Source: Akebia trifoliata (Eukaryota > Streptophyta > Magnoliopsida > Ranunculales > Lardizabalaceae). Taken from it: 64,000 nucleotides of DNA. The DNA lies in the NCBI GenBank assembly GCA_017979445.1, contig CM030711.1:8959221-9023220 (forward strand). Direction: 5' to 3'. How positions within the stretch are numbered: the stretch's first letter is position 1; each line of letters starts with the position of its first letter. The notes beneath the pieces were generated by a model. The model was given only the letters and a program-made list of their open reading frames with translations. It did no database searches and was not told the DNA's origin. Positions 24,080-36,000 of this stretch are shown one piece after another. A program made the position numbers and the translations under genes.

Positions 24080-26160
24080 AAAAAAAAAAAACAAAGCTCA
24101 TACGAGCTGAAAGGTTTGTTTAAAAGTTAGAGAATTTTGGGATTGTCTGTCTCTGTTTGCAGGAGAGATGATTAAGTGTTGAAAAACGATTTTTCCGCCA
24201 TTAGAGAACCAGAAATGTGCAATTAGGTTTTTTGAAGGAGAAGGATAGAAACGCGACTCCTCTAAAATCCGTCGTTAAAGCCTTCGTTTGGGCCTAAGGC
24301 CCATGAAACACATGACCCAACTCTCAACTTGGACCGGGCGAACCGGTATAATTATAAATAGTATAAATTTGAAAAGTTTCTCTTTCTTCGATGTGGGACT
24401 AAACCTAGGAAGACTTATTTTACAGAGTTAAAAAATAAGCAAAAATATTGTATGGTTTGGGGATTTGAACGGTTAACCTTTTAACTTATTCCATGCTTCC
24501 GGATTCACCAGAAGTTTTTATACCAATGATGAAGACAAATAAGTGTAGGTATCGGATGGTTGTGAAAGTTCGGTAGAGAATGTGGGATTCGTTCAGGGAA
24601 GTGGGACACACATTCATGAGGAGATGAGATTACCGTTGATTAAATATTGGATGATCAAATTCATGTATGTTTTCCCTGCCTAATAATTATTTGGATCAGA
24701 TTTTTCGTAATTGTTTGATGAAAGTACTTGTAATTTCCTTTTCGCGTGTTGATCATCAAAGACTGATTCGAACTATTTAACTGAATTCGATTGATTTGTG
24801 GCCCTAAGGTTTTCAGCATTTGATCCACCAAACCACTAAAGAGTTACATTGATTTGCACATCCTGACGCGAAAGTGTGTAATAACCATAGATGCTTTCCA
24901 TCGAGGTACGAGTCAAATAGGATGAACAATCTTGAGATCACTCCAGCACGACCTAGTTACATAGGATGAACAACCCTACTGCTCCACACCTAGATCGAAA
25001 GTAGGATACCATGTTTGTCGATCTATCGTAGTTCTAAAATTGAACGAGTCATCTTGAAACTCGGCATACAAACTCGAAAAGGGTTGATTCATCAAGTTAA
25101 TTAAAGCGACTCTTAGAGCTAGACTGAAAACTTGGTTGAGTTTGGCCAAATCCCAATGATCATTATTACGAAAATCAGTATATTAGTTTATTACTGAATA
25201 TATCTTGTGGAGAGATAAAAATTGACTCTCATCTTGACTGTTCATTTGCATTAATTGGCATACATCTCAAGGTAGACATATGAAGTTATTTGAGAACTGA
25301 AGAACTTGAAGGGTAGGAAGTTCAGGGGGGCAATCTCAACTTGGGATACACATGATTCTGCACTGTCATGGACACCCCGAGCTTAGAGGCCTATGGAGGC
25401 CAGCATAGAATTCGAGGTAAATAAAGGACAAAAATAAGAAGACATAAAGGCTTGGTACCAAACAACATGAGGTCAGGACCAGAAGATGCAAGGTAAGAGT
25501 CGGTAGCAGAAGACATAAGGTCGGGGGGATTCTCTCTCAAATGGCATGCCATGATAGATCATGCCAAATCCTTTATTTAGCGGGATTTGAATGTGATTTT
25601 AGAAAGATTTCTTTGCTAGAATGTTTTTCTATTTGAAGGACTAAAAATCATTTGTAAAGTGGGAAAAGAAAAGAAAAAGAAGAGGGATTTGGGAGAGAAA
25701 GCAATCATGTAATATGAGATCCAAAATTTAGTGGAATGGCTCTCGAGCCTGTGGAGTATGCACGTTTGTTGAATCACATAAAAATCTTTCGTGTTTTTTA
25801 TTCTCTTATTATTATTATTATTATTATTATATTATTATTATTATTATTATTATTATTTTGTGGGTTTAATGGAGTGAGATTGACCCAAATCATGATTTCG
25901 AAGTGTATCACAAAAAATACCTCTACAAACATTAAAAGTTATTTAAACTAATTATCTAAAATTTAAATTTTTACTTAAATTTTATGAGGTTTGAAATGTA
26001 AAAAATAAATTGTATTTTGTGAGGATGATGTCAGATTCAATGTATAAGTGAATGAGGGTACATGATCCCTCTATGGATCCCGAATAAGAATATGGAATAT
26101 AGACAAAGCCACAAACTCAATAAATATAATTTAAACCATATTAAAAGGGAAAATTACTTA
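24080..26160. other. Spacer between the VAR3-like pseudogene and the foldback element
   Basis: No gene recognised. A partial copy of the ACCATAGATGCTTT hairpin family lies at about 24880-24905 and is truncated on its right side. A trinucleotide repeat lies at 25806-25857. A purine-rich stretch at about 25590-25710 has no coding signal. Confidence 0.5.
25806..25857. repeat. (TTA)n microsatellite
   Basis: About 17 units of TTA/ATT with one phase slip. Confidence 0.95.
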
Positions 26161-27177
26161 ATGGTCCCAAGTTGAAAGGTTTCTTTTTAATTAATCCCTA
26201 AGTTTTAGGGCTTCGCTTAATAGTTCAATTAGCAAAACTTAGGTCTCACACTTAGGTTTTTCAATAACGATTCCAATTATTTTTTTATTGTGAATGATAA
26301 ATGGAAATGATATACTTCTCATTTTGAACTTTTAAATATATATATTTTTATTTATTTCGACGATTTATAACAAAAAATAAAGTTAGGGTTTTTCAATTGT
26401 TTTACTTCGTTTTTTTTTATGAAAATCAATCAAAGATGGTTATTTTGGTTTGAAATCATCTACACAAGTCATTATGTCAAGTTTTAAGTTAATCTTTTGA
26501 TATATTTTAGTTGGAAAAACTCAAAAATAGATGGATTTTACAACGTCGAGTTCGACAATTTTTATTTTTGAGTTCAATATTTTATTGTCGAGTTCAACAT
26601 TTTTTTTTTAAAATTGTCAAGCTCACCAATTTTTATTGTTGAGTTCGAAATTTTTTTTAAAAAAAATGTCTAACTCAACAATAAAAATATTGAACTCAAA
26701 ATTAATTTTTTTCGAACTCGGTACTATAAAACCTACCTATTTTCAATTTTTATTTATTTATTTATTTATTTAATTTTTTTCAATTAAAATAAATGAAAAG
26801 ATCGACTTAAAACTTGACATAACGACTTGTGTAAACGATTTCAAACCAATCCTGATCGATTTTCATTAAAAAACAAAGTCAAAACAATTGGAAAACCTTG
26901 ATTTTTTAAATACATCTTCAAAATGCTTAAAAAACCCCTTGAAAATTACTTCTTCCTTCTCAAATCCTTTCCATCGGAATGGAGTCTCTAAAACTCGATC
27001 AGGATGTCGAAGATACAAATTTTTGAATGATTAGTGCAATTTCACCATTTTGATAGTGAGAAATGTCTAGAATGTGATTCAAGGACTGATTAGAAATGAG
27101 GGAACTACTAAATGCACTATTTAACTAACTCCTAAAAGTCAAGGACTAATAGAAGAAAACCTTTCATCCGGGACCAT
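26161..27177. mobile_element. ~1-kb foldback element (Mutator-like ends)
   Basis: The termini ATGGTCCC..GAAAGGTTTC (26161) and GAAAACCTTTCATCCGGGACCAT (ending 27177) are inverted. Inverted similarity continues almost to the centre near 26650. For example, CACAAGTCATTATGTCAAG (about 26463) pairs with the complement of CTTGACATAACGACTTGTG (about 26812), and GTTGAGTTCGAA pairs with the complement of TTCGAACTCAACA-like sequence around 26638-26680. No protein domain. No clean target-site duplication was found. Confidence 0.85.
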
Positions 27178-28588
27178 GTAGAGCATGGACGAGGTTGAGC
27201 CATGTGAACTGCTGCCCCATTGGTCCAAATTACAACTCACCCTCTTGTTTGTGGTTTAGATTGGGCTTGAACCCCTAAAAAAAAAAGTATTTTTTAATAA
27301 CAGATCTTGAATTTAAAAATGGATGGTCGTTGAACTGCTAGATTTAAAATTTAAATATAACGGTGAAAATTTTTCTTTTTTCAATTTTGTTCTTTTTTAA
27401 GAGCTCATAAAATTTTATGCTATATATACATGTGGCACCCGACAGTCTATTTCGTCACCATGTTGACCTGTGATCCATAGAGATAGATGGCCCTTTGCTC
27501 CATATAACCCATCTCTTAAAAATATTTTAATATATATTTTATTGACACATTTGAGTCGATTCAATGGATGTTCGAGTTTTGTGTCCTCGAGATTTACTTG
27601 GCTGACATGGAATGGTTTTCCACATGGAAATCATCCAATCTTAGCAATGTCAATTTCTAATTTTATTTTTCTTAAGTCTTTCTAAATCCATTTGACTAAA
27701 ACGCAGCTCTCTATGATTCTAATTTACATTGAATCCTCTAGTCTCATCACCTACAAATAACATCATCAATTGATCCAATCTTGAATATAAACAGTTATAA
27801 ACAATACAGATCCACAATGCTCTATTTCTAACTTTCAATTAGTTCAGATTTTTAAAATCCACGGACTCTTGAAGGCTTATACAACGTTAGCAACAAATCA
27901 GAAAACAATATGATCCTGATTCCTGTCTTTATGTTGCTATCCAAAAACTGATTTATAACTTCTCCACTGTGGAGATTATTAGTTATTTGCATTAACCATT
28001 TTTGTTGTTCTTTCAGGTGTCTACAGAAAACTAAACAAAGAAGAACAGCTCGAAAACAAGTAGCTGTCCAGTGATGAACATTTCAATTGCCCGATCTATC
28101 ATATCAAGATATCAATCATTCGAAGCTCAAGTAGAATGGAGCATCTTTTAATAAAAGAAATAAAAAATTTAATGAGAGGTGCGTGCAGCCAGGTCATCAA
28201 GATGTTACCCACAAAATTGTCTATTCGAGTTCTGAAATATAGCCTTCGTTCAGGGACCTTGAAATCACTCCATTTCATTCTTCGATCACTTTGGACCTAA
28301 ATACATTAAGCGATATTAGCAAACTTACTGAAAAACACTTTGTTATCAAATGGTTAAGATTAACAGGTGAAACTATATCCAGTCCAAGGGTAGAATAAAG
28401 TTGTCACCAGTTCTGAGTAATTGTTGATTCAGTGTCTGCTCTTTCAGTTTCCTTTTGAATATCCATCCATTTGGTTAGATCTTTGAAAAAATGTATATGT
28501 GCATTGCAGGAGATTTGGATATCTGAAGCAACTCTGGGTTCAAGAGAGCAGCATACATTACTTTTGAATTGAATTCTCTCGTTCTCAC
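27178..28588. other. Downstream spacer of the RING gene
   Basis: AT-rich, with no supported gene. An open minus-strand stretch (about 28483-28398; TKWMDIQKETERADT) lies beyond the RING stop codon and was not assigned. The first part of this stretch may include RING 3' UTR. Confidence 0.45.
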
Positions 28589-31500
28589 TTACTCCATTTT
28601 TTTGTATTCAACCACAGAATCATATGTTGTCATTTCAAATGAGCTCTCTGCGAAGCATCTGCAAAATATATTATTGTCCCAATTACAACTTGGTCTTGAC
28701 AACTTAGAAAGAGTGGGAATCAATTTTCCACCAGAAAACATGCCCACATGAGCCAAATATAGAAGAAAAAATTTCAGGAAATCTGTTCAAGCAAGCTAAA
28801 AATCTCATTCCAGATGTGCAACAAGTTGGAATGAGCATAGACGATTACCGCAAGCAACTGACAAACGGAAACTTAAATTCATGATGGAATGGAGTAATTG
28901 TCAGATAATGTTACGAATGCACGTGGAAAATCAATAATAATTAATTTCAGCATGAGTAAATTAAAAAAAAAAAAAATCAAGAAAATAGAAAATACATGTA
29001 CCATACCTCAGTTCATGCCAAAATATATCAGTCTTATCATGCAAGAAAGGTCTCAACTGTTCAAAGAATCTATCTTCAACAACAAGGTGCTCTGATGGGG
29101 ACTTGACCTTTTCTTCAAGGCTTAATGTATAGAGTGATGTGGCTAGGTGAACAATAACTGATGGATCTGAATCCTCAAGGATAGCCTGCAATTCCCTTCG
29201 AATCCATGGTTCTATTCGCCGCTGCATTCTTTCCTTCACACCATCATTCCATAGAATGTTCTACAAGTAGAATGAAATGAGATATATATCAAATGATGAA
29301 GATACAAAGTTTGGGGATGCTAGTCATAACTCATAATTAGTTTCTCAAGTGAGATTCAAAGCATAGTTTTTTCCTTAATCAGTGTATGTACAAGGTGAAT
29401 TATGTTGACACTCAAAAGATTAAACAATAAGAGGTCTATGTGAGAAAAAGTGCAAAGTTTCCTTAAACCCAAAGCCTCAATTTCTTATGGTGCAATTTCT
29501 TTTAATGACTTCAAGGACCTCTTTTTTTAGGGTGTTATCTTCAGGTGAGAGGTAGCGAGTAAAGATCTTGGGAATTTAAGGTAATCCTTGACCTCATTTC
29601 TCTCTCTGCTTTGGTTTAATGAATCTTATATCTATCAAAAAGAAAAATATAATCTCAAAAAACTTTTGAACCAGAACAGAAGTGCAAGCATCCCATTGAA
29701 TAAATTGATAAAGATGAAACTTCAGATCCTCCACAACACAGTGTCATTTTATTTGACCAAATCCAAGCATAAATTGCACCTTATGTGAAATTTTATAAGT
29801 GTGAAAAACAAACACAAATAGTTAAGTCAATTTTCTTAACATAACTATAGATGTCTGCATGAAAAAAATGTAGAAGAGCACCAGAATTGCAAGCAATGTT
29901 GATCAATGTTTAAATATCATATAATAATTAGGACTTAGGAAGAACAGACTAACTATGGCAACTAATGTCCACGTATATCTCTTTTTGGAAATTGAGTTTA
30001 TAGAATGACTGGTAGCGCATTAAAAGCAACACATAAAACTAGGAGATTTCATGGTTTATATTTGCTTCTTGAATTCTACTCTAATAAGTACTTCTCAAAA
30101 CTCTGTCAATAAAACAATTGAAATAGTGAAATTTCTTATTTGTGTAATTGTACGCACTCAAACCATCTGGAGCAATTATGTTCTTCCTAAGAATTAAAGT
30201 GACAATTCCTCATGCATTAGAGACTACTTATGTAGTTAAGTGAATTGACATACCTGTTGTTGGCAATTCCTGGAAGGAAGAGGAACAGCTTGCAAGCGTC
30301 GGCTATATATGCTACAAAAACAGAGAAACTAGTGTGAAAACAATGAAACCAATCAAGCTATCAGATCAATTGTTATGATACCAAGAGATGAGGGATTAAC
30401 ATTCCTAGCCAACATAACTTAGGTGCTTTTTAAGGCTGCAACTTGGAAGGTCTGGCCCAGGCCCAACCTGATTGATGGGTGACCCTGGGCTGAGTTATGT
30501 ATAACATGAGTTGAGTCTGGGTTAGAATAACTCAACCCGACCTTAATACAGGTTGAGGGCTCGGGCAATCCAACTCAACCTGAACCCGCATGCTCAATGC
30601 TTGGGTTGAGGGCTTTGCCACTAGAGTTGAATCTGGGTTTGGCCTCCAACCTGCCCTGGTTGCATCCCTAGTGCTTTTGATGAATTAGTTAAGTCCACAT
30701 GGTATAAGTGTCATCACCATGTCTCAGTTTGAGTCTTGGAAAGGACGACCTGGGGAAAGGGTTACATTGGGGGAGAGGGGGTCCATATCTGAGTGAAAGC
30801 CACCAAATAGTGGGCACCATGGATGTTGGTGCCTCGGCGGAAGGAGTGACCTGGGAAATGGCAACCAAGTGTCCAAAAAGAAGGGTACCAAAGCGTGCCA
30901 CCATGAATGTTGGCAGCAGAACGATGTGGTATGTTATAACCCTTAGAGATAAGGGCTTTAACTTTCCACACCAATATCACCCCGATGTAATTCTCAGACA
31001 CATCGGTAATCCAATTATTATTGTGGAAAGTTGCCACGGAGTGAGACACCATGGACGTTAGTAGCATAGTAAACAAGTTCGGATTTGGCAATTATATGAT
31101 GGGAGGTAAGTTCAGTTTAATTCAGATAAATCCAACTAAATTTTTGGAGATTTATACAAATGCTGTTTTTGTGTTTTATCTGATTATCTCAAAACTCATC
31201 AACTCCAATCTCCCTAAAAAACCCTAAATCAGGGTTTCAACTTGTTATTGAGATTTGAAGAAGATAGAATCTTGATTAAGCGCAAATGGATGAATTCACA
31301 GATTTAATCCATTTATTCGGCAATTAAAACTTGTAAACAAAATCGAACTATGGGGGATGTACCTAGTACGCCATCGTAGAACCCTCTCTGCAACGATCTC
31401 CACTTCATGTCTCTGTCTCTGACTGTACGGCACAAATCTTGACCGTCCAAATGATCTTCGCCATGGCAATGATCTCAACCTTTGTGATTCATCCATTAAA

Positions 31501-31858
31501 CGAATTCTTTCTCTTCTATAATAATTATTACTATTCGTCTTCCTCTCATGGATATCTGGTAATCGCTCTTGTTCAAATTTACCAGTTGAAACCCTAATTT
31601 TAAAAAACCAAGATTTGAATTCTGCATTGCAGAGAGGACAATTCCGCTTCAATAGGCTCCATTTACGATGCAATCGATGCAATAAGCGTGCATACATGGT
31701 GAGAGAACAGCTGCTCTACTATCATCGATGTGTCTCAGACAAATAGGGCACGATTTGTCTCGAATAGCCGTTACGATTCGCATCGAAATGGATGTTTTCT
31801 GATTTACAGTTGAATGAACCCTAAATTTTGATTGATATGATGAAGAAGCCCAAGCCAT
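28589..31858 (-). CDS. Topors-like C3HC4 RING E3 ubiquitin ligase, 4 exons, one-base frameshift in RING
   Basis: Exons on the minus strand are 31858-31363, 30311-30254, 29260-29007 and 28658-28589, all with GT-AG junctions and matching phases. The ATG at 31858 gives MAWASSSYQSKF. The RING reads CPICLRHIDD...CMHAYCIDCI, then continues as RKWSLLKRNCPLC only after a frame change at about 31668, where one base is missing in ATCGTAAATGG. Exon 1 is 496 nt, while the downstream phase needs 497, which independently supports a single-base deletion. Later parts match plant Topors-like proteins: VLRWRTSIY across the exon 1/2 junction, RNCQQQ, EPWIRRELQAILEDSDPSVI, FWHELR|CFAES and TYDSVVEY. The intended product would be about 292 aa. 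It is either a recent pseudogene or an assembly error. As written, translation stops shortly after CIDCI. Such E3s conjugate ubiquitin to substrates; no specific substrate is known here. Confidence 0.85.
30431..30670. mobile_element. hAT-type MITE (240 bp) in RING gene intron 1, perfect 8-bp TSD
   Basis: The ends TAAGGCTGCAAC and GTTGCATCCCTA are inverted. They are flanked by the exact 8-bp direct repeat GTGCTTTT at 30423-30430 and 30671-30678. The interior is rich in GGGTTGAG/CTCAACCC repeats. Confidence 0.92.
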
Positions 31859-31951
31859 AAGGTGGTTCTCCTTCTCAATTCTCAAAGGAAACCTCACTTC
31901 AGGAAGTTACGTTTTATCAAGTTTGTTACTCAGCAAAACTTGGATTGGGAA

Positions 31952-32233
31952 CCTAGTTTTAAAACTCAGTTTCGAGTCTCGTCTCGTCCATTCTCGACAC
32001 CGAGTTGTCTCGAACAAGTTTTTCATTTGAAACCGTGGTTTTAAAACTCGGTTTCGCGTCTCATCTCGTCCAGGCCGGACACCAAGTCGTCTCAGATGAG
32101 TTTTCTGATACGTTTGAGACGTCTCATTCAAAAAATTGAACGTGAGATATTAAATCTCAGTCAAAAAAGTGAACTTCATACCTGATACCGAGATGACTAG
32201 GATTACATGTCTCGGCTGAGTTCTGAAACCATG
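31952..32233. mobile_element. MITE with 'CATGGTTTTAAAACTCGG' termini, 8-bp TSD, just upstream of the RING gene
   Basis: Flanked by the 8-bp repeat ATTGGGAA (31944-31951 and 32234-32241). The right end is CTGAGTTCTGAAACCATG. The left end is slightly diverged (CCTAGTTTTAAAACTCAG). About 85 bp of the left part is duplicated in tandem, with the second start at about 32036 (GTGGTTTTAAAACTCGG). Related copies lie at 54139 and 62214. It begins only about 95 bp upstream of the RING ATG, within the presumed promoter/5' UTR. Confidence 0.85.
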
Positions 32234-32241
32234 ATTGGGAA

Positions 32242-33083
32242 TCCATGTCATAAAAATCAAAATTTTGCCCTTAATTTTGTTACTTGACATAGACCGTATC
32301 AATTTGTGGCATCAACACACATGAGGGATTATGAATTAGAAAATTCTAAGAACTATGAAACTGTTGAATTTTAAATTTGGAAGTCCTACACCATCCATTT
32401 TCAACAACTTCAATAAAACTCAAAGAACAAGTTGTTCGGTAACAAGGTTGATAATGTAAAAGAGTTTTTGTAATAAAATTGCAACATATAGGTCTGCCCG
32501 GTAAATCTTTCCTTTTTAAATACCAGGAAAGCCATTTAGCATCGCAGGTGGGCAGGTCAATGTGATGGACGATTCTCATGACTGGGACAACAAATGTTCT
32601 CTTTGCAGGTTCTCTCTACCAATAAGGAAAGAAATCAATGTCACATTAGCCTACCTACCGTACTGGCTTTTCTCTCAAGAAGCATGCAGATGATTTTTCT
32701 TACATATAAGGGTGATTTACAAAAACAGTAGAGTATTTTGTAAAAATTACTGAACCAGTTTTAGAATAATTTTTTTTCCAAAAAGGTTGTATGTGCACAT
32801 TTGCTATTTACTCATTTACCCTTCATGTGAACCTCCAATGAACTCAAGGGCATAGAGGTTAATTCATCAAATTCCCTGTGTCATGAGTAGACATCAGATT
32901 ACAATTTTGCATAAAAATCGGGGGTAAATGGCTATTTTAGGAAATATTAAAAAAAACATAACTGGTTCAACAATTTCAGTAAAGTATATAGCTGTTTAAG
33001 TAATTTCCCCTATGTACAAGGTATCTGTTATTATGCGATGTAATTAACAAAAGGACATTGGTATGGTTTTCTCACAATCCAGA
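32242..33083. other. Spacer between RING promoter and 3' end of the kelch gene
   Basis: The minus ORF at 32346-32579 shows no family resemblance I can defend. The right part is presumably the 3' UTR of the kelch gene. Nothing else was seen. Confidence 0.5.
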
Positions 33084-36000
33084 CTACATGTGAAAAGGTT
33101 TTCTGGGCGTTGATGCTCGGTTCTCCACAGACTGCAATCTTTGTTTGAGATGAAAAACTTCCACCTGCAATGACACCATTACTTAACTCAGGACAAAAAT
33201 TAACAAGACAACAGAGGAAAACTTCAACTTGTTATTCACATCTTTCAAGGGAAACTTAGCACAAGATAGTGCTATGGCCTATGGAAAACACATACATTAT
33301 GCCATTGGCACGATACATGGAATGATCAGGACCAACATTTGAATGGATGTCAAGTAGGAGTTCGAGAGCCCATTTTGTTTTTACTACAAGTGACAGTAAC
33401 CATCAGATCACAGATAGTAGGCCTGAGTCAAGACCATCAACTGGGTTGACTATTTTACTTCAGAAATTTCATTGGCAGGACCCATCTTATGGCCCAACCC
33501 CCAAGTCAGGTTCATGAAGTCATAAAATTCCCTCAAAACAGAGGTATCAATCAAGATAATATAACCGCACGGTATAACTTTCAATTTGATAGGTGGTTGG
33601 TTAAGTGTAAGATGAGGTTTTGATCCCAGGTCCGGAATTGCTGCACACAGTTTCACATCAATATGACTCATACCTGTAGCTGGAAAGCTCTAGCCCTTTC
33701 TCCTGCGAGGACTCCCCTTGTTGAATGCAATTCCTATTTTACATATATTCAATAGAACCGGTTCAATACGAATCAAAACTAAAACGCTATGAGATATATA
33801 TTCAAACCCAGTTACAAGAAGGGCAGATAAGAATGTGAACTGCAGCACACCTTTTGAGTATCATCCATAACTGCCTTGAGGAAAGCCACATCATGTTCAA
33901 GTCGTACATTGTCAGAGTGAACGATATTTGATAGGCTGTTGGCCTCTTCTTGTGCAAGCTCTACGCTTGCCATCTTCTCTTTCAGCAACTCCATTTCCTT
34001 CACTGTGTCAGACAGCTTTTTCTCCGTGTCCTGTCTACTCTTAATAACAGAAGATAAATTCTTCTCCGCAGCTTCTCTGCTCGCCAATGCAGAAATTACC
34101 TGTCCTTCTAGAGTCCTGTTTTTTCTTATCAATGCTGCCAATTTTGTTTCGTACAAATGGTGTAAACTCACTGATTTTCCATCTGTTTCTGGAAGCATTA
34201 TTATGTTGTCCTTATCGGAGACAAGGTTATCATTGCCTTGCTTCTGAAGAGTTGAGTTTTCGGAGAAAGGCGTCTCTTCTACATTGGCCATACTTCCAGC
34301 AATTTCAGTATGAATTCCTCTATCTAGTGATTTCGTTCTCTGCTCCATTGCCTGAAAATATCAAAATTGGTTTTACTAGCAGAGACGATATAACCCATGT
34401 CATTATACTTTGGTATATCCTGAGGTAATTCAACAATGGTTTCACACATGCTCAATATATATATTTTTTGTTAAATTTTCTAAACAATCACTAATTCAGC
34501 TTATGACAGCAGAAATACTCAGCCCGCACATAGTTTTAGAATCAGGGTCAAGTAATGTGTGTCCCGTTCCTATAGAATAGGAACAGTGTCTATGTGGCAC
34601 ATCTTGGTTGGAGTTTAAAACACATCAGCTCCTAACCAAACCATTTTCTACTTTGCACACAGTTCTATGTGTTTAATCTCCAACCAAGAGGTGCCAAGTA
34701 GACACTGTATGTTGCTAATAGCCTACTATAGGAACGGGACACTGCTCTGGATCATGACTTGTAATTTAAATTTGTGTGATAAAAGTAAGCATGCCAAACT
34801 TTCTTTGCAGAGAAGTCCTTGGGTATAGATAGAATGATGGGAAGAAACCATGTTCCAGTTTGTATCGATAACAAACAAACCATGTTTCAGTTTGTCATGT
34901 GTGTCACTTACAGGGGATGGGAATCCATCATTAGGTGAGACAGTTAGATCCCTCAGGCAAAGACTGATTAGATCGGATGATCCTAAACATCTGATCAATT
35001 AACAAGTAGGCCAATTGTCCAGTAAAAGAACGCCTAAATTTTATAATTACATCATCAAATTGAGTTGATTTTGCACCCACACATAATAGACTTTTGGGAC
35101 AGCAAATGTAGTCACCAATAATCAACATAATCTTAATAGATTAGAACCTACTTAGATTGGAATTGGGAGTATGATGCAGCATTCAGATACAGTATGTGAA
35201 CACCCAATTAGCTGCCACTATGTGACAAAAGAATGGATCACATGTCGGTGTCTATGAGACTGAAATAAATTGTCAGACATACTGACCCCACAAATCTGCT
35301 ATGCGGACACAACAGTACAGTTTTGTTCCATATGTGGAGAGATATATATATATTTTTTTGATGCTTCAGTACAGTGTAAAATATAAAACAGATTCATTTC
35401 GATAAGCTGATGTACATTAGAATCATATAAACAACTTAAACATAATAGCTGAAAACTAAATATTAAACAAAATTAAGCCTTGCTAGTGAAAGTGTATGCA
35501 CGTGTCCAACATATTAGGCAAAACAGTGTCTAATACAGACAATGATTAGAAAATGGAGTGTCCTTGTCACATTGGTTGCCAGTTGTCACAGTAAAACAAT
35601 AACAAAGGTTCCAATGATTTACCTGCACGGTAGAATTCTTTGGTATGGAGCAATCATCAAGCTCCTTGCACTTTTCATTTTCACGATTCTTCAGCATTTT
35701 AAGAACCGTACTGTTGTATTCTTCCTCTTTGTGCAACTGCTTGCGGAGTGAGATATTACCAGAGACAGGATTTGGCTCCAAAAGAAAGGACTCTGAAATA
35801 GATCTCCTACAGGAGCCATGGTGCTCCAGAGCAGATGCTAGATTCTGTCTCACAACAGAATCAACAGCACATGGGCGAGCATTTCCTTTGTCAAGTGTAG
35901 ATCGCCAGCCCATGGATTGCTCATTTCTTTCCACGATCAATACTTCAACCTATAAAAAGGTATTTACTTGAGAACTGTATACATAGTATAAATCATCATC

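Noticed and set aside
28569..28900. Plus-strand open stretch reading YVVISNELSAKHLQN and then KQAKNLIPDVQQVG
   Set aside because: It overlaps the antisense of RING exon 4 (28658-28589), whose frame, acceptor and family match are convincing. The plus reading has a frame break and no family match.
30708..31091. Overlapping ORFs on both strands in RING intron 1
   Set aside because: The sequence is a repeat with three CACCATG(G/A)ATGTTGG-type units, lies in an intron, and neither translation resembles a protein family.
32346..32579. Minus ORF of 77 codons between the RING and kelch genes
   Set aside because: No recognisable motif. The region between the kelch 3' end and the MITE has no supported gene structure.
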